A stretch of 16,237 nucleotides of DNA, from positions 1 through 16,237 of the forward strand of contig JAUYKX010000227.1 in the NCBI GenBank assembly GCA_030699055.1, in the 5' to 3' direction. Made by a program: the position numbers and the translations under genes. This document shows, piece after piece, positions 7,928 through 14,172 of this stretch. The first letter of the stretch is position 1, and every line of letters starts with the position of its first letter. This DNA comes from Candidatus Nanopelagicales bacterium (lineage in GTDB: Bacteria > Actinomycetota > Actinomycetes > S36-B12 > UBA10799). A model generated the notes under the pieces. The model did not search any database and had not been told where the DNA came from. It was given only the letters and a program-made list of their open reading frames with translations.

Positions 7928-8410
7928 ATGAGTCGGGAACGAGGGCGGGCTCTGGTCGCCCAGAATCGTCGGGCTCGCCACGACTATTCGATCGAGGAGG
8001 TCTTCCAGGCGGGCTTGGTTCTGCAGGGCACTGAGGTCAAGTCGCTGCGCGCCGGGCGGGCGACCATCACCGACGGATACGCGATGGTTCGCGACGGCGA
8101 GGTGTGGTTGCACGGAGTCCACATTCCCGTATACGACCTGGGAACCTGGACCAACCACGAGCCGCGCCGGGTCAGGAAGCTGTTGTTGCGTCGCGACGAG
8201 ATCAAGAAGTTGATCGGCAAGACGAAGACCGGCGGCTACACCCTGGTTCCGCTGTCGCTGTACTTCCACGACGGTTACGCCAAGGTCGACTTGGCCCTGG
8301 CCAAGGGGCGCAAGACCCACGACAAACGGCAGGCCATCTCCGAGCGCCAGGCGCGCCGGGAAACCGACCGGGCGGTCGGACGCCGGGCGAAGGGCCATCG
8401 TGACGACTGA
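7928..8410 (+). CDS. smpB: SsrA-binding protein SmpB
   Basis: This 160-aa protein binds tmRNA and carries it to stalled ribosomes for trans-translation. Family motifs are NRRARHDY (13-20), [14 protein letters not shown] (35-48), and KGRKTHDKR (126-134), the last before the basic C-terminal tail (to 160) that enters the mRNA channel. Length is normal. The ATG at 7928 follows the peptidase stop by 6 nt, with no strong ribosome-binding site, so translation may be coupled. Its stop overlaps the next gene by 11 nt. Its RNA partner ssrA is encoded 1.6 kb downstream on the same strand. Confidence 0.98.
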   Translation: MSRERGRALVAQNRRARHDYSIEEVFQAGLVLQGTEVKSLRAGRATITDGYAMVRDGEVWLHGVHIPVYDLGTWTNHEPRRVRKLLLRRDEIKKLIGKTKTGGYTLVPLSLYFHDGYAKVDLALAKGRKTHDKRQAISERQARRETDRAVGRRAKGHRDD

Positions 8411-9275
8411 CCCGGTCGCCCTGGCTCGTTCTCTCGACCTGCCGGGCATCGCCGATGTGCACACCCACTTCCTGCCCGAAGAGGTCATGCGGAAGGTGTG
8501 GCGGATTTTCGATGACGCGGGTCGGTTATACGGAGTCGACTGGCCGATCGCCTACCGGTTGCCCGAAGCGGAGCGCGTCGGGTTGCTGCGGGAGTGGGGT
8601 GTTCGCCGGTTCACCGCCCTCGTGTACGCCCACCGACCCGGCATGGCGCACTGGCTCAACACCTGGGCCGCCGAGTTCTCCCAAGCGAATCCCGACTGCC
8701 TGACCACCGCGACGTTTTTTCCCGAGCCGGAGGCTGTCGAGTACGTGGAGGCGGCTCTTGCCGCTGGCGCCCGCGTATTCAAGATCCACCTGCAGGTCAG
8801 CGGTTTCGATCCCCGGGATTCGTCGCTGAAGCCGGTGTGGGGACTGGTCGAGGATGCGGCGGTTCCGGTGGTGCTGCATTGCGGGTCCGGGCCGATACCG
8901 GGGCGATTCACGGGCCCCGGTCCGGTGCGCGAATTGCTCAGGTCGCATCCCCGGCTCCAACTGGTCATCGCTCACGCGGGGGCACCCGAGTACGGCGATT
9001 TCCTGGCTCTCTCGGAGCAATTCGAGGGGGTTCGGATCGACACAACGATGGTCTTCACCGATTTCATGGAACGCCTGGCGCCGTTTCCCGCCGAGCTGCG
9101 TCCCCGATTGCTGGCGGCGACTCTGCGCAATGACGTGTTGTTCGGATCGGACTTTCCGAATATCTCCTACGACTACGGTCATGCGCTCGCCGCTCTGGTG
9201 CGACTCGACCTCGATGAGGACCCCGAGTGGCTCCGGCGGATCTTGTGGCACGCCGCAGCCGAATTGTTCGCCTGA
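8400..9275 (+). CDS. Amidohydrolase family protein (metal-dependent, TIM-barrel)
   Basis: This 291-aa protein resembles the Amidohydro_2 family, which includes 2-amino-3-carboxymuconate-6-semialdehyde decarboxylase-like enzymes. Visible metal-site residues are DVHTHF (H21 and H23), K128 in VFKIH, H160 (LHCG), H192 (IAHAG) and D251 (FGSDFPN). All lie at family-typical spacing, so it is probably an active hydrolase or decarboxylase. The substrate cannot be inferred. The GTG start at 8400 lies within the last codons of smpB, indicating translational coupling, although the functions are unrelated. It ends 11 nt from a convergent gene. Confidence 0.88.
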   Translation: MTTDPVALARSLDLPGIADVHTHFLPEEVMRKVWRIFDDAGRLYGVDWPIAYRLPEAERVGLLREWGVRRFTALVYAHRPGMAHWLNTWAAEFSQANPDCLTTATFFPEPEAVEYVEAALAAGARVFKIHLQVSGFDPRDSSLKPVWGLVEDAAVPVVLHCGSGPIPGRFTGPGPVRELLRSHPRLQLVIAHAGAPEYGDFLALSEQFEGVRIDTTMVFTDFMERLAPFPAELRPRLLAATLRNDVLFGSDFPNISYDYGHALAALVRLDLDEDPEWLRRILWHAAAELFA

Positions 9276-9286
9276 GGTGGCGCCCG

Positions 9287-9802
9287 TCAGCGGCGCGCGG
9301 CGATGATGAGCGCCTCCAGCTCCTGGCGGCGCAGAGCTACTACCTGTGCCGACTGGGCGATCACATGTTCCTGTCCCGGCGCGTATCCGCTGGTCCGTAG
9401 CCGGACATCGGCGTCGAGGGCCTGGCGCAGGTTGTCGATGGCGATGGCGAGTTGTTGTGGCACCTGGGCCCGCTTGACCGAAGGCGCCAAGGTGGCCAAT
9501 TCGTAGAGCTGCTGGCTCAGGGTTGCCATCCGGGAGACCCCGTCGTTCCAGGCGCGCGCGATCTCTGGTGCGCTCTTGGTTCTGTCGGCCACCACCAGCG
9601 TGAGTGAATCGGCGCACCACCGGGCGTCGGCGACCCGAAGGTGAAGGCCGTGTTCCCAGACATCGCGCTTCTTCCCCGAACGGGCCAACGCGATGATCAG
9701 AACTAGCAGGGCGATCACCGCCACCGCCACGACGATCCAGGCCCAAAGCGGCATCCCGAAGTACATCTTCGTGAGGGCATCCGTAACCGGGTTCTTGTTC
9801 AT
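9287..9802 (-). CDS. Single-pass membrane protein of unknown function
   Basis: The start is placed at ATG 9802 (MNKNPVTDALTK) because AAAGGAG lies 4 nt upstream on the minus strand; the frame stays open further upstream but that part has no such site. The 171-aa product has a short N-terminus, one strong membrane helix (18-40, LWAWIVVAVAVIALLVLIIALA), a basic RSGKKR stop-transfer stretch and a mostly helical cytoplasmic domain. That domain has TLSQQLYELATLAPSV (94-109) and an Arg/Gln/Glu-rich end. No enzyme motif is seen and I do not recognise the family. It converges on the amidohydrolase gene. Confidence 0.72.
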   Translation of the reverse strand: MNKNPVTDALTKMYFGMPLWAWIVVAVAVIALLVLIIALARSGKKRDVWEHGLHLRVADARWCADSLTLVVADRTKSAPEIARAWNDGVSRMATLSQQLYELATLAPSVKRAQVPQQLAIAIDNLRQALDADVRLRTSGYAPGQEHVIAQSAQVVALRRQELEALIIAARR

Positions 9803-10053
9803 GGCGCTCCTTTGGTGCGGTGGGACGACCGCAGAGCGCTCATGCAGGTGCGCCGCCGGCCGTCGTGGGCTGATCATTGCGCATCCGCGACCCCGGAAGC
9901 CCGGTATGGAATACCCGTCAACCACGATGCGTTCAGGACAGGTGCGGAGACAAGCCGACCGGCGTACCCTGGTCGGTAGCTCTCCACCAACACAACTGCA
10001 TAGCGATCATCTTGTTGGCGTCCCCTCAATTTTGAGGGTGCGCCCACTCAGCA
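9803..10053. other. Divergent intergenic region between the membrane protein gene and ssrA
   Basis: No gene is seen in these 251 nt. It must hold the promoters of both neighbours. A TACCCT at 9965-9970 fits the TANNNT -10 pattern on the + strand and could serve ssrA, with about 77 nt of leader, but its -35 is poor. Two short palindromes occur: GGTAT-GGA-ATACC (9903-9915) and CCCTCAA-TT-TTGAGGG (10023-10038), the latter 15 nt before the tmRNA. Confidence 0.35.
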
Positions 10054-10428
10054 GGGGGTGAACGGTTTCGACAACGTCAGTTCCGAAGAGTGAAGCGGGC
10101 CGAGGATCAACGGTTATCTCGTAAACGCTCCGTTGAAAACAACAACTGCCAATAACAAGCAGTCCGATCTCGCTCTCGCCGCCTAGGCGAAGCAACTGAG
10201 ATCCGTCGGCCTATCGGTGTCTTCCCGATAGGACCCGGCGTCGACTTGAAGACTCACCGACCGCCCCGGTCATCGGGGGTGGAAGGGACATCAAACAGTG
10301 ACTGGGCCGTGTTCCCCACAGCGTCGTGAGACAGCGGGGAGGCCGAGAACGCGATTACTGCGACTACGCCCGTAGAAGCCTCCAAGGGGTTCCGTTGGAC
10401 CCGGGTTCGATTCCCGGCACCTCCACCA
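10054..10428 (+). ncRNA. ssrA: Transfer-messenger RNA (tmRNA)
   Basis: This is the trans-translation RNA that, with SmpB and EF-Tu, rescues stalled ribosomes and tags the incomplete protein for proteolysis. The 5' end GGGGGTG (10054-10060) pairs with CACCTCC (10418-10424) as the 7-bp acceptor stem (one G-U). Discriminator A and an encoded CCA follow (10425-10428). The T-loop segment GGTTCGATTCC lies at about 10404-10415. The tag frame runs from GCC 10148 to TAG 10184-10186 and reads ANNKQSDLALAA, a normal 12-residue tag ending in the ClpXP signal ALAA. Length (375 nt) is typical for a one-piece tmRNA. The 3' end is also a common integration site. Confidence 0.97.
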
Positions 10429-10933
10429 TGAAGAGTCGTCCCATCCTCAGACCTATCTGATCAGTCCACGATCAGTTGGGTGGGGTTGGGGTGATTTCCC
10501 TGTTAGCGGCCCACGTTTGGTGGGTGGGGGTCTGCCCCCGGCCAGGTGACGACCCGGGCACCACGCGATCTTTCTCAAACGACGTTACAGACGTAGCGAT
10601 CTTCCCTTCCTCGACACCATCGGCGCCAGAATTCCGGCATCACCACTTTCACAGACCGTCTGACTTCCATGATGAGAACTGTTCTGGGGGAACCCGGCCC
10701 CAGATCGGTCAGGACCCGACCGGTGTTCAACAACGAGGGCGGCTCGACCACCCGAGAATGGGTGTCGACGAGCCGCCCTACCCGTCATTCAAGACGGCAA
10801 CCCCCTGAAACTGTCCGCAGTCGCTTGCGAGAGTCAAACATCGCGTCTCGCCTCAGGTCGATTAACCGTCGTCGTCGAACTCGGGACAGCAGCGTCAAGC
10901 TGAAAATGTCGTACCGCTGACAGCAAATTCGAT
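10429..10933. other. 505-nt region without a supported gene
   Basis: Short open frames occur on both strands but none has a ribosome-binding site or a recognisable product, and codon use does not look coding. The region holds several hairpins: CTGATC-agtccac-GATCAG (10457-10475, near the end of ssrA), CCCAC-gtttg-GTGGG (10510-10524) and GGGGG-tctg-CCCCC (10526-10539), plus the strong stem listed separately. G runs occur between 10475 and 10530. It separates core from accessory genes. Confidence 0.6.
10736..10779. terminator. Strong two-tier hairpin, possible bidirectional terminator
   Basis: Outer arms GGGCGGCTCG (10737-10746) and CGAGCCGCCC (10769-10778) pair perfectly, extended by one A-T at 10736/10779. 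Inside is CACCC (10749-10753) paired with GGGTG (10760-10764) around the loop GAGAAT. There is no T-run on either side, which is common for actinobacterial terminators. It lies 155 nt beyond the end of the minus-strand nucleotidyltransferase gene and 308 nt after ssrA, so it could stop transcription from both directions. Confidence 0.5.
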
Positions 10934-11626
10934 CTAGAGCAGAGGTGGTCGTTCCCGCTGCGGGGCGGCGACGGCGAACTGCGCAGCTTCAACCCAAATG
11001 CGGCGTATCTTCTCCAGATAGCGCCGGTCGCCCTTGTTCGCCGTGCTCTTCTCGGCGACAAGCAAGAACGCCGCGCGGACGAGATCAGGGATATTGGCGG
11101 GTGGCACGGCCGCGGCTTCGACGAGGATCGCGCACGCCTTATGGGCGTCCGGTTCTCGGCGGAGTAGACGCAGAAGTTCGTCAGCGTCTTTCGCACCCTT
11201 CTGGCTGTCCGGACGATCCAACAGAGCGGCCATCTTTGTCAGCGTGTGCGCTTCGATACTGAGGAGTTTCCAGGCACCGCGGGTGGCTGGCTCAGTGTGC
11301 TCCGCGAGGACCCCGACCTTCAGGCGCAGTTTCTCCCCGAGCTGCGACTCATGAGGCAGATAAATGTCAACATGGACGCCATCGACCAGCCCGCGCCATT
11401 TACGGCCCTGACGATGGCTGCTCTTGCTCAGGTCGGCGACCCGCTGCCCCACCTTCGCTCGCACTTCCGGCGACCCGATGATCAGATCAATGTCCTTGCT
11501 GATTTCCCCACCGACCATTTCGAACGTCGCCCAGCCACCGATCAAGATCGATGGATCGAGTTCGTGACCGAGATAGTCAAGGATTTGCCGAAGGTGCCCT
11601 TCGTCGTCAACGGGAACCCCGTCCAT
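10934..11626 (-). CDS. Nucleotidyltransferase-fold protein, AbiEii-like toxin candidate
   Basis: The start is placed at ATG 11626, which shares one base with the stop of the upstream gene (TGATG), giving 230 aa. The N-terminal half carries a nucleotidyltransferase core: LIGGWATFEM (28-37), then KDIDL with D45 and D47 as metal ligands, and a third Asp in VHVDIYL (D87). Helical motifs further on (K131, R138, KD at 146-147, D149 in KGAKDADELLRLL) resemble AbiEii/AbiGii-type toxins. With the upstream winged-helix protein it looks like a type IV toxin-antitoxin pair, often anti-phage. AbiEii enzymes are reported to transfer nucleotides; the target here is unknown. A non-toxic nucleotidyltransferase (DUF6036-like) is the main alternative. 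Confidence 0.7.
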   Translation of the reverse strand: MDGVPVDDEGHLRQILDYLGHELDPSILIGGWATFEMVGGEISKDIDLIIGSPEVRAKVGQRVADLSKSSHRQGRKWRGLVDGVHVDIYLPHESQLGEKLRLKVGVLAEHTEPATRGAWKLLSIEAHTLTKMAALLDRPDSQKGAKDADELLRLLRREPDAHKACAILVEAAAVPPANIPDLVRAAFLLVAEKSTANKGDRRYLEKIRRIWVEAAQFAVAAPQRERPPLL

Positions 11627-12234
11627 CAGCCGACCTCGGCATTGGACCAATCGTCCACAGCGAACAGCTTGCGCCACAAAGCCCGCCTAAATTCCGTCGC
11701 CTGCCAACCAGGCAGGGCAAACAGGTCCGCGAACGTCTGCGCCGGGCTGCTGAAGCCATCCTTCCAATCCCGAGCGGCTGGTGCATCCAACGGGAGCACA
11801 AGCACATCGCTGCCGTCAGGTAACTCGTCAAGGCCCGTGCCAGGAGGAACGTAAATCAGGCGCTGACCTTTGTCCGCGACAGTGTTCGGTCCACCTAGAT
11901 GGTGCAGCGCTGCGTCAGTACCACCCAAGGCGTACGCATCGCAGGTGCTGATCAAGTGCTGTGCGCCGTCAAGGCTGGTGGAAGCGAGCACATCACGGCG
12001 CAGAGTTCTGCTCGCGGCGAGCGTTGTGACTACGCGTTCCGGATCGGTGACCGACAACCCGCCCTGGCCGTATTTGTGGATAGCGCCGATCTCACTCAAA
12101 TGTCGGGTGGCCTGGTAGACCGCCGCCACCGAGCAGCGGGCGGCAAACGCGATGTCACCCTGACTCGCCCACCGGCGGTTTCCCACCAGAGCGGCATCGG
12201 CGAGCGTGCGCCGAACAAGGTCGACTATCTTCAT
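11626..12234 (-). CDS. Winged-helix protein, AbiEi-like antitoxin/repressor candidate
   Basis: ATG 12234 is chosen because GAGGAG (complement of 12239-12244) lies 4 nt upstream. The frame is open to 12333, but the extra part only translates the operator repeats. The 202-aa product has an N-terminal winged helix-turn-helix (about 23-62, ASQGDIAFAARCSVAAVYQATRH). A second domain has YALGGTDAALHHLG (101-114), a LIYVPP strand (126-131) and a SSPAQTFADLFALPG segment (162-176) resembling the C-terminal part of AbiEi antitoxins. It precedes and touches the nucleotidyltransferase gene, the usual antitoxin-first order. It probably represses its own operon through the repeats upstream. Confidence 0.68.
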   Translation of the reverse strand: MKIVDLVRRTLADAALVGNRRWASQGDIAFAARCSVAAVYQATRHLSEIGAIHKYGQGGLSVTDPERVVTTLAASRTLRRDVLASTSLDGAQHLISTCDAYALGGTDAALHHLGGPNTVADKGQRLIYVPPGTGLDELPDGSDVLVLPLDAPAARDWKDGFSSPAQTFADLFALPGWQATEFRRALWRKLFAVDDWSNAEVG

Positions 12235-12245
12235 GACGCTCCTCA

Positions 12246-12312
12246 TTTGCACAACCGCAAAAACCGATATTTGCGGAACAGCGTAAGCCGATATTTGCGG
12301 AAACGCAAATAT
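12246..12312 (-). promoter_or_regulatory. Promoter and repeated operator-like sites of the toxin-antitoxin-like operon
   Basis: On the minus strand, TTGCGT (plus 12303-12308) and TACGCT (plus 12280-12285) are spaced by 17 nt and make a good promoter, with about 40 nt to the start codon. The 15-mer CCGATATTTGCGGAA occurs twice on the plus strand (12264-12278 and 12288-12302), 24 bp apart. A 9-bp inverted repeat ATATTTGCG-gaaa-CGCAAATAT (12291-12312) covers the -35, and TTTGC-acaacc-GCAAA lies at 12246-12261. Several copies of one half-site over the promoter suggest cooperative autorepression by the winged-helix protein. Confidence 0.6.
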
Positions 12313-12337
12313 ATGCGCACGAAAGCGGCGCAACTGA

Positions 12338-12538
12338 ATGGGCCGCGCCCCTCGCTCGCATGCTGTGTTCGATGTGCTGGCGCGGACGGACCCGGCGTAT
12401 TACAACCGCTCCGTGGTCGCTGCGGCACGACGGGCGGGCGCCGACGTGTAGATCACCGTGAAGATCACCGTGAAGATGACGAACCCTGTCAGAGAGGCGA
12501 TCGCGACGATACCAGCGTCTGCGGGCTACCGGTCACGA
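12338..12538 (+). pseudogene. IS1380-type transposase fragment (decayed)
   Basis: The frame from about 12338 reads FDVLARTDPAYYNRSVVAAA, then RRAGADV, a TAG stop at 12449-12451, and after it ITVKMTNPVREAIATIPA. This follows the conserved IS1380-family (DDE group 1) transposase segment around the RADSAYY and VTARM-P-V--AIA motifs. A 12-bp tandem duplication (ATCACCGTGAAG at 12452-12463 and 12464-12475) adds four residues right after the stop. Removing one copy and reading the TAG as Ser restores the family pattern. Both ends of the gene and any terminal repeats are missing. No start codon context is present, so it is a fossil. Confidence 0.6.
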
Positions 12539-12559
12539 ACTGACGCCGCCGGCCAACCA

Positions 12560-12656
12560 CGACCGAAAGGACCCGGAGCGCCCGGCAAGCAGCAGGCCGG
12601 CCAGTCCCCATCACAGAGTGGAGTACCGCAACCCCAACCCCGACGACAACCACACC
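12560..12656 (-). repeat. Orphan copy of the pentapeptide-gene leader
   Basis: The sequence around 12605-12652 (CCCATCACAGAGTGGAG, then AACCCCGACGA) matches the leaders upstream of the two intact pentapeptide-repeat genes (about 14027-14080 and 15237-15290). Weaker similarity (CCCGGAGCGCC) continues back to about 12560. Here it lies just beyond the 3' end of the first gene rather than in front of a gene, so it probably belonged to a further unit whose coding part was lost next to the transposase fragment. Confidence 0.6.
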
Positions 12657-12658
12657 CG

Positions 12659-13978
12659 TCACGTCAACCTAGGACATTGAGACGGCGACGAGGATGTCAC
12701 ATTGCCGTTCGGCAACGTCGTGCCACCGCACGCTGCATAGTTGAAGTCCTGAATACCGACCACGTCCGCCCCGGTCAAATTCGCCCGGATCAGTTTCGCG
12801 CCGGTCAGCTTCGCGCCCCTTAGGTTCGCGCGAGTCAGGTTCGCCCCGGTCAGGTTCGCGCGACCCAGGTTCGCGCGAGTCAGGATCGCTTCGGTCAGGA
12901 TCGCTTCGGTCAAATTCGCGTCCCATAGATTCGCGCGAGTCAGGTTGGCGCGAATCAGGTTAGCCCCGAGCAGGTCCGCATCGCTCACGTCCGCCCCGGT
13001 CAGATCCGCCTGCTCCAGAATCGAGGAGGTCAGGTCCGCGTTGCCCAGGTCCGCGCGAGTCAGGTTCGCGTAATACAGGCCCGCCCCGGGCGCGAACGCA
13101 TCGGTCAGGTTCGCGTCGGTCAGGTTGGCGTCGGTCAGGACCGCGAAATACAGGTTCGCGCCGGTCAGGTTCGCGCTGGCCAGCTTCGCCCCGGTCAGGT
13201 TCGCCATGAACAGGTCCGCCCCGGCCAGCTTCGCCCCGGTCAGGTCGCAACCGGACAGGTCCGCCTTACGGCGGATGGGGATGTCCGAACAGTCCCTCAA
13301 TTCGCGACTGGTGGCCCGGTTTCCGCTTGCTGATATCGCGGGGATCTCCGGTGCGCTCTCCGCGGTGGTGGTGCGCTCTGGTGTGTTGCGAAAACGGAAA
13401 TGTTTCTTGGTCAAATGTGTTGTGGTTACGTAGTTTCTTTCGAACAGCTTGTCCCCATCGCGGGGCCTGTCGTAATTGTGCGACACGCTGAGCACGGCAT
13501 CGGGGGCCTTGAGCAACAGGCGAGCTTTGCGTTTGCTCAACCGCATGCGCACATGTTCCTTCACCGAACTCACATGCTTCTTCGACACTTCGGTCAACAC
13601 CCCGGTGCGCTTGTCTTGTGCCCCGTACAGGACGACCAGGCGGACATTGAACCGTTGGCGATGACCTTTCCCTTTGCGGGTGATCAGAGAGCGCGCCCAT
13701 TTCACATCAGCGCTCACCATCCTGCGATTGGGTGACACCTTCACATTGGCGACCCTGATCCCGCAGGCCCGGCAAATTCGTGCCCTCGCGCCTCCATCGA
13801 CCCGTTCCGGGGTGGGCCCCGCTTTTTGCCGCAGCCCCGGTGCGCCCGGCACGCCCGACGCGCCCGGTGTCGACCCGGTGGCCGACCCGGCACCTGCCCC
13901 GGTTAACGACAGGGAAGCGACCAGTGCCCCGCACATCCCCGCACCGACACCGGCCCTCACCAAGTGATGAATCCCCAT
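12659..13978 (-). CDS. Secreted pentapeptide-repeat protein, long copy
   Basis: This is a 439-aa protein; ATG 13978 is preceded by GGGAG with 6 nt spacing. A signal peptide (1-31, VGAGMCGALVASLSLTGAGAG) and a Pro/Gly-rich linker lead to a domain of about 130 residues (66-195). That domain starts with a CxxC (C69, C72), is basic and predicted beta-rich, and is not recognised. From 239 to 405 run about 33 pentapeptide repeats of the A(N/D)LTG type, which build a right-handed four-sided helix. C230 and C244 flank the repeat start. A cap, VVGIQDFNYAACGGTTLPNG, follows with C417 and C435. It is 60-80% similar in its N-terminal half to the neighbouring copy. The last residues (SSSPSQCPRLT) diverge from the sister copies. 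Role unknown. Confidence 0.85.
   Translation of the reverse strand: MGIHHLVRAGVGAGMCGALVASLSLTGAGAGSATGSTPGASGVPGAPGLRQKAGPTPERVDGGARARICRACGIRVANVKVSPNRRMVSADVKWARSLITRKGKGHRQRFNVRLVVLYGAQDKRTGVLTEVSKKHVSSVKEHVRMRLSKRKARLLLKAPDAVLSVSHNYDRPRDGDKLFERNYVTTTHLTKKHFRFRNTPERTTTAESAPEIPAISASGNRATSRELRDCSDIPIRRKADLSGCDLTGAKLAGADLFMANLTGAKLASANLTGANLYFAVLTDANLTDANLTDAFAPGAGLYYANLTRADLGNADLTSSILEQADLTGADVSDADLLGANLIRANLTRANLWDANLTEAILTEAILTRANLGRANLTGANLTRANLRGAKLTGAKLIRANLTGADVVGIQDFNYAACGGTTLPNGNVTSSSPSQCPRLT
12770..13262 (-). repeat. 15-bp tandem coding repeat (pentapeptides of the long copy)
   Basis: Variants of GTTCGCGCCGGTCAG repeat every 15 bp on the plus strand across this stretch. Each unit encodes one pentapeptide on the minus strand, so the periodicity is explained by the protein. 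Near-identical neighbours, for example AGGATCGCTTCGGTC twice in a row at about 12882-12911, show recent expansion by slippage or unequal exchange. Confidence 0.85.
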
Positions 13979-14172
13979 GATCCGCTCCCGTCAGTTCGAC
14001 CAAATCCCGGGGCGCCAGGGGCGATTCCCATCAAAGAGTGGAGCACGGCAACCCGTAACCCCGACGAGAACAACCACCCATTCGGCCCAACCGAACACTC
14101 ATCATCTCGGCGCAGCGCAACCCCCGAGATGACCCACCGGAGAACCCCCGGGGGCGAACTCGACGATGTCCC
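13979..14172 (-). repeat. 194-nt spacer repeat, copy 1
   Basis: This spacer between the two intact pentapeptide genes is the same length as the one at 15190-15383 and closely similar along all of it. It holds the ribosome-binding site of the long copy (GGGAG), the CATCAAAGAGTGGAGCACGG leader block, and just after the upstream gene a hairpin TCATCTCGG/CCGAGATGA (14102-14132), probably its terminator. No clear promoter hexamers are seen. Confidence 0.8.
14102..14132 (-). terminator. Hairpin after the short pentapeptide-repeat gene
   Basis: TCATCTCGG (14102-14110) pairs with CCGAGATGA (14124-14132), a 9-bp perfect stem with a 13-nt loop, 40 nt beyond the minus-strand stop. No T-run follows. The equivalent place after the third copy (about 15316-15342) keeps a shorter TCTCGG/CCGAGA stem, which supports function as a terminator. 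Confidence 0.5.

Noticed and set aside
10475..10540. G-quadruplex signal in G-rich stretch after ssrA
   Set aside because: G runs are unevenly spaced and such runs are common in this GC-rich DNA; C runs nearby favour simple hairpins.
10429..10920. Small protein genes after ssrA
   Set aside because: Open frames of 67-110 codons lack ribosome-binding sites and recognisable features.
11246..11854. Plus-strand 202-codon frame opposite the toxin-antitoxin-like pair
   Set aside because: No ribosome-binding site or family features; the minus-strand frames carry clear nucleotidyltransferase and helix-turn-helix motifs.
12235..12333. Longer N-terminus of the winged-helix gene
   Set aside because: The extension only translates the operator repeats and promoter; ATG 12234 has a good ribosome-binding site.
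12770..13262. CRISPR-like array of regularly spaced short repeats
   Set aside because: The period is 15 bp with no unique spacers, and it translates into pentapeptide repeats in one frame.
13400..13735. Plus-strand open frames across the pentapeptide genes
   Set aside because: They are antisense shadows; the minus-strand frame has the signal peptide, repeats, ribosome-binding site and a conserved paralogue.
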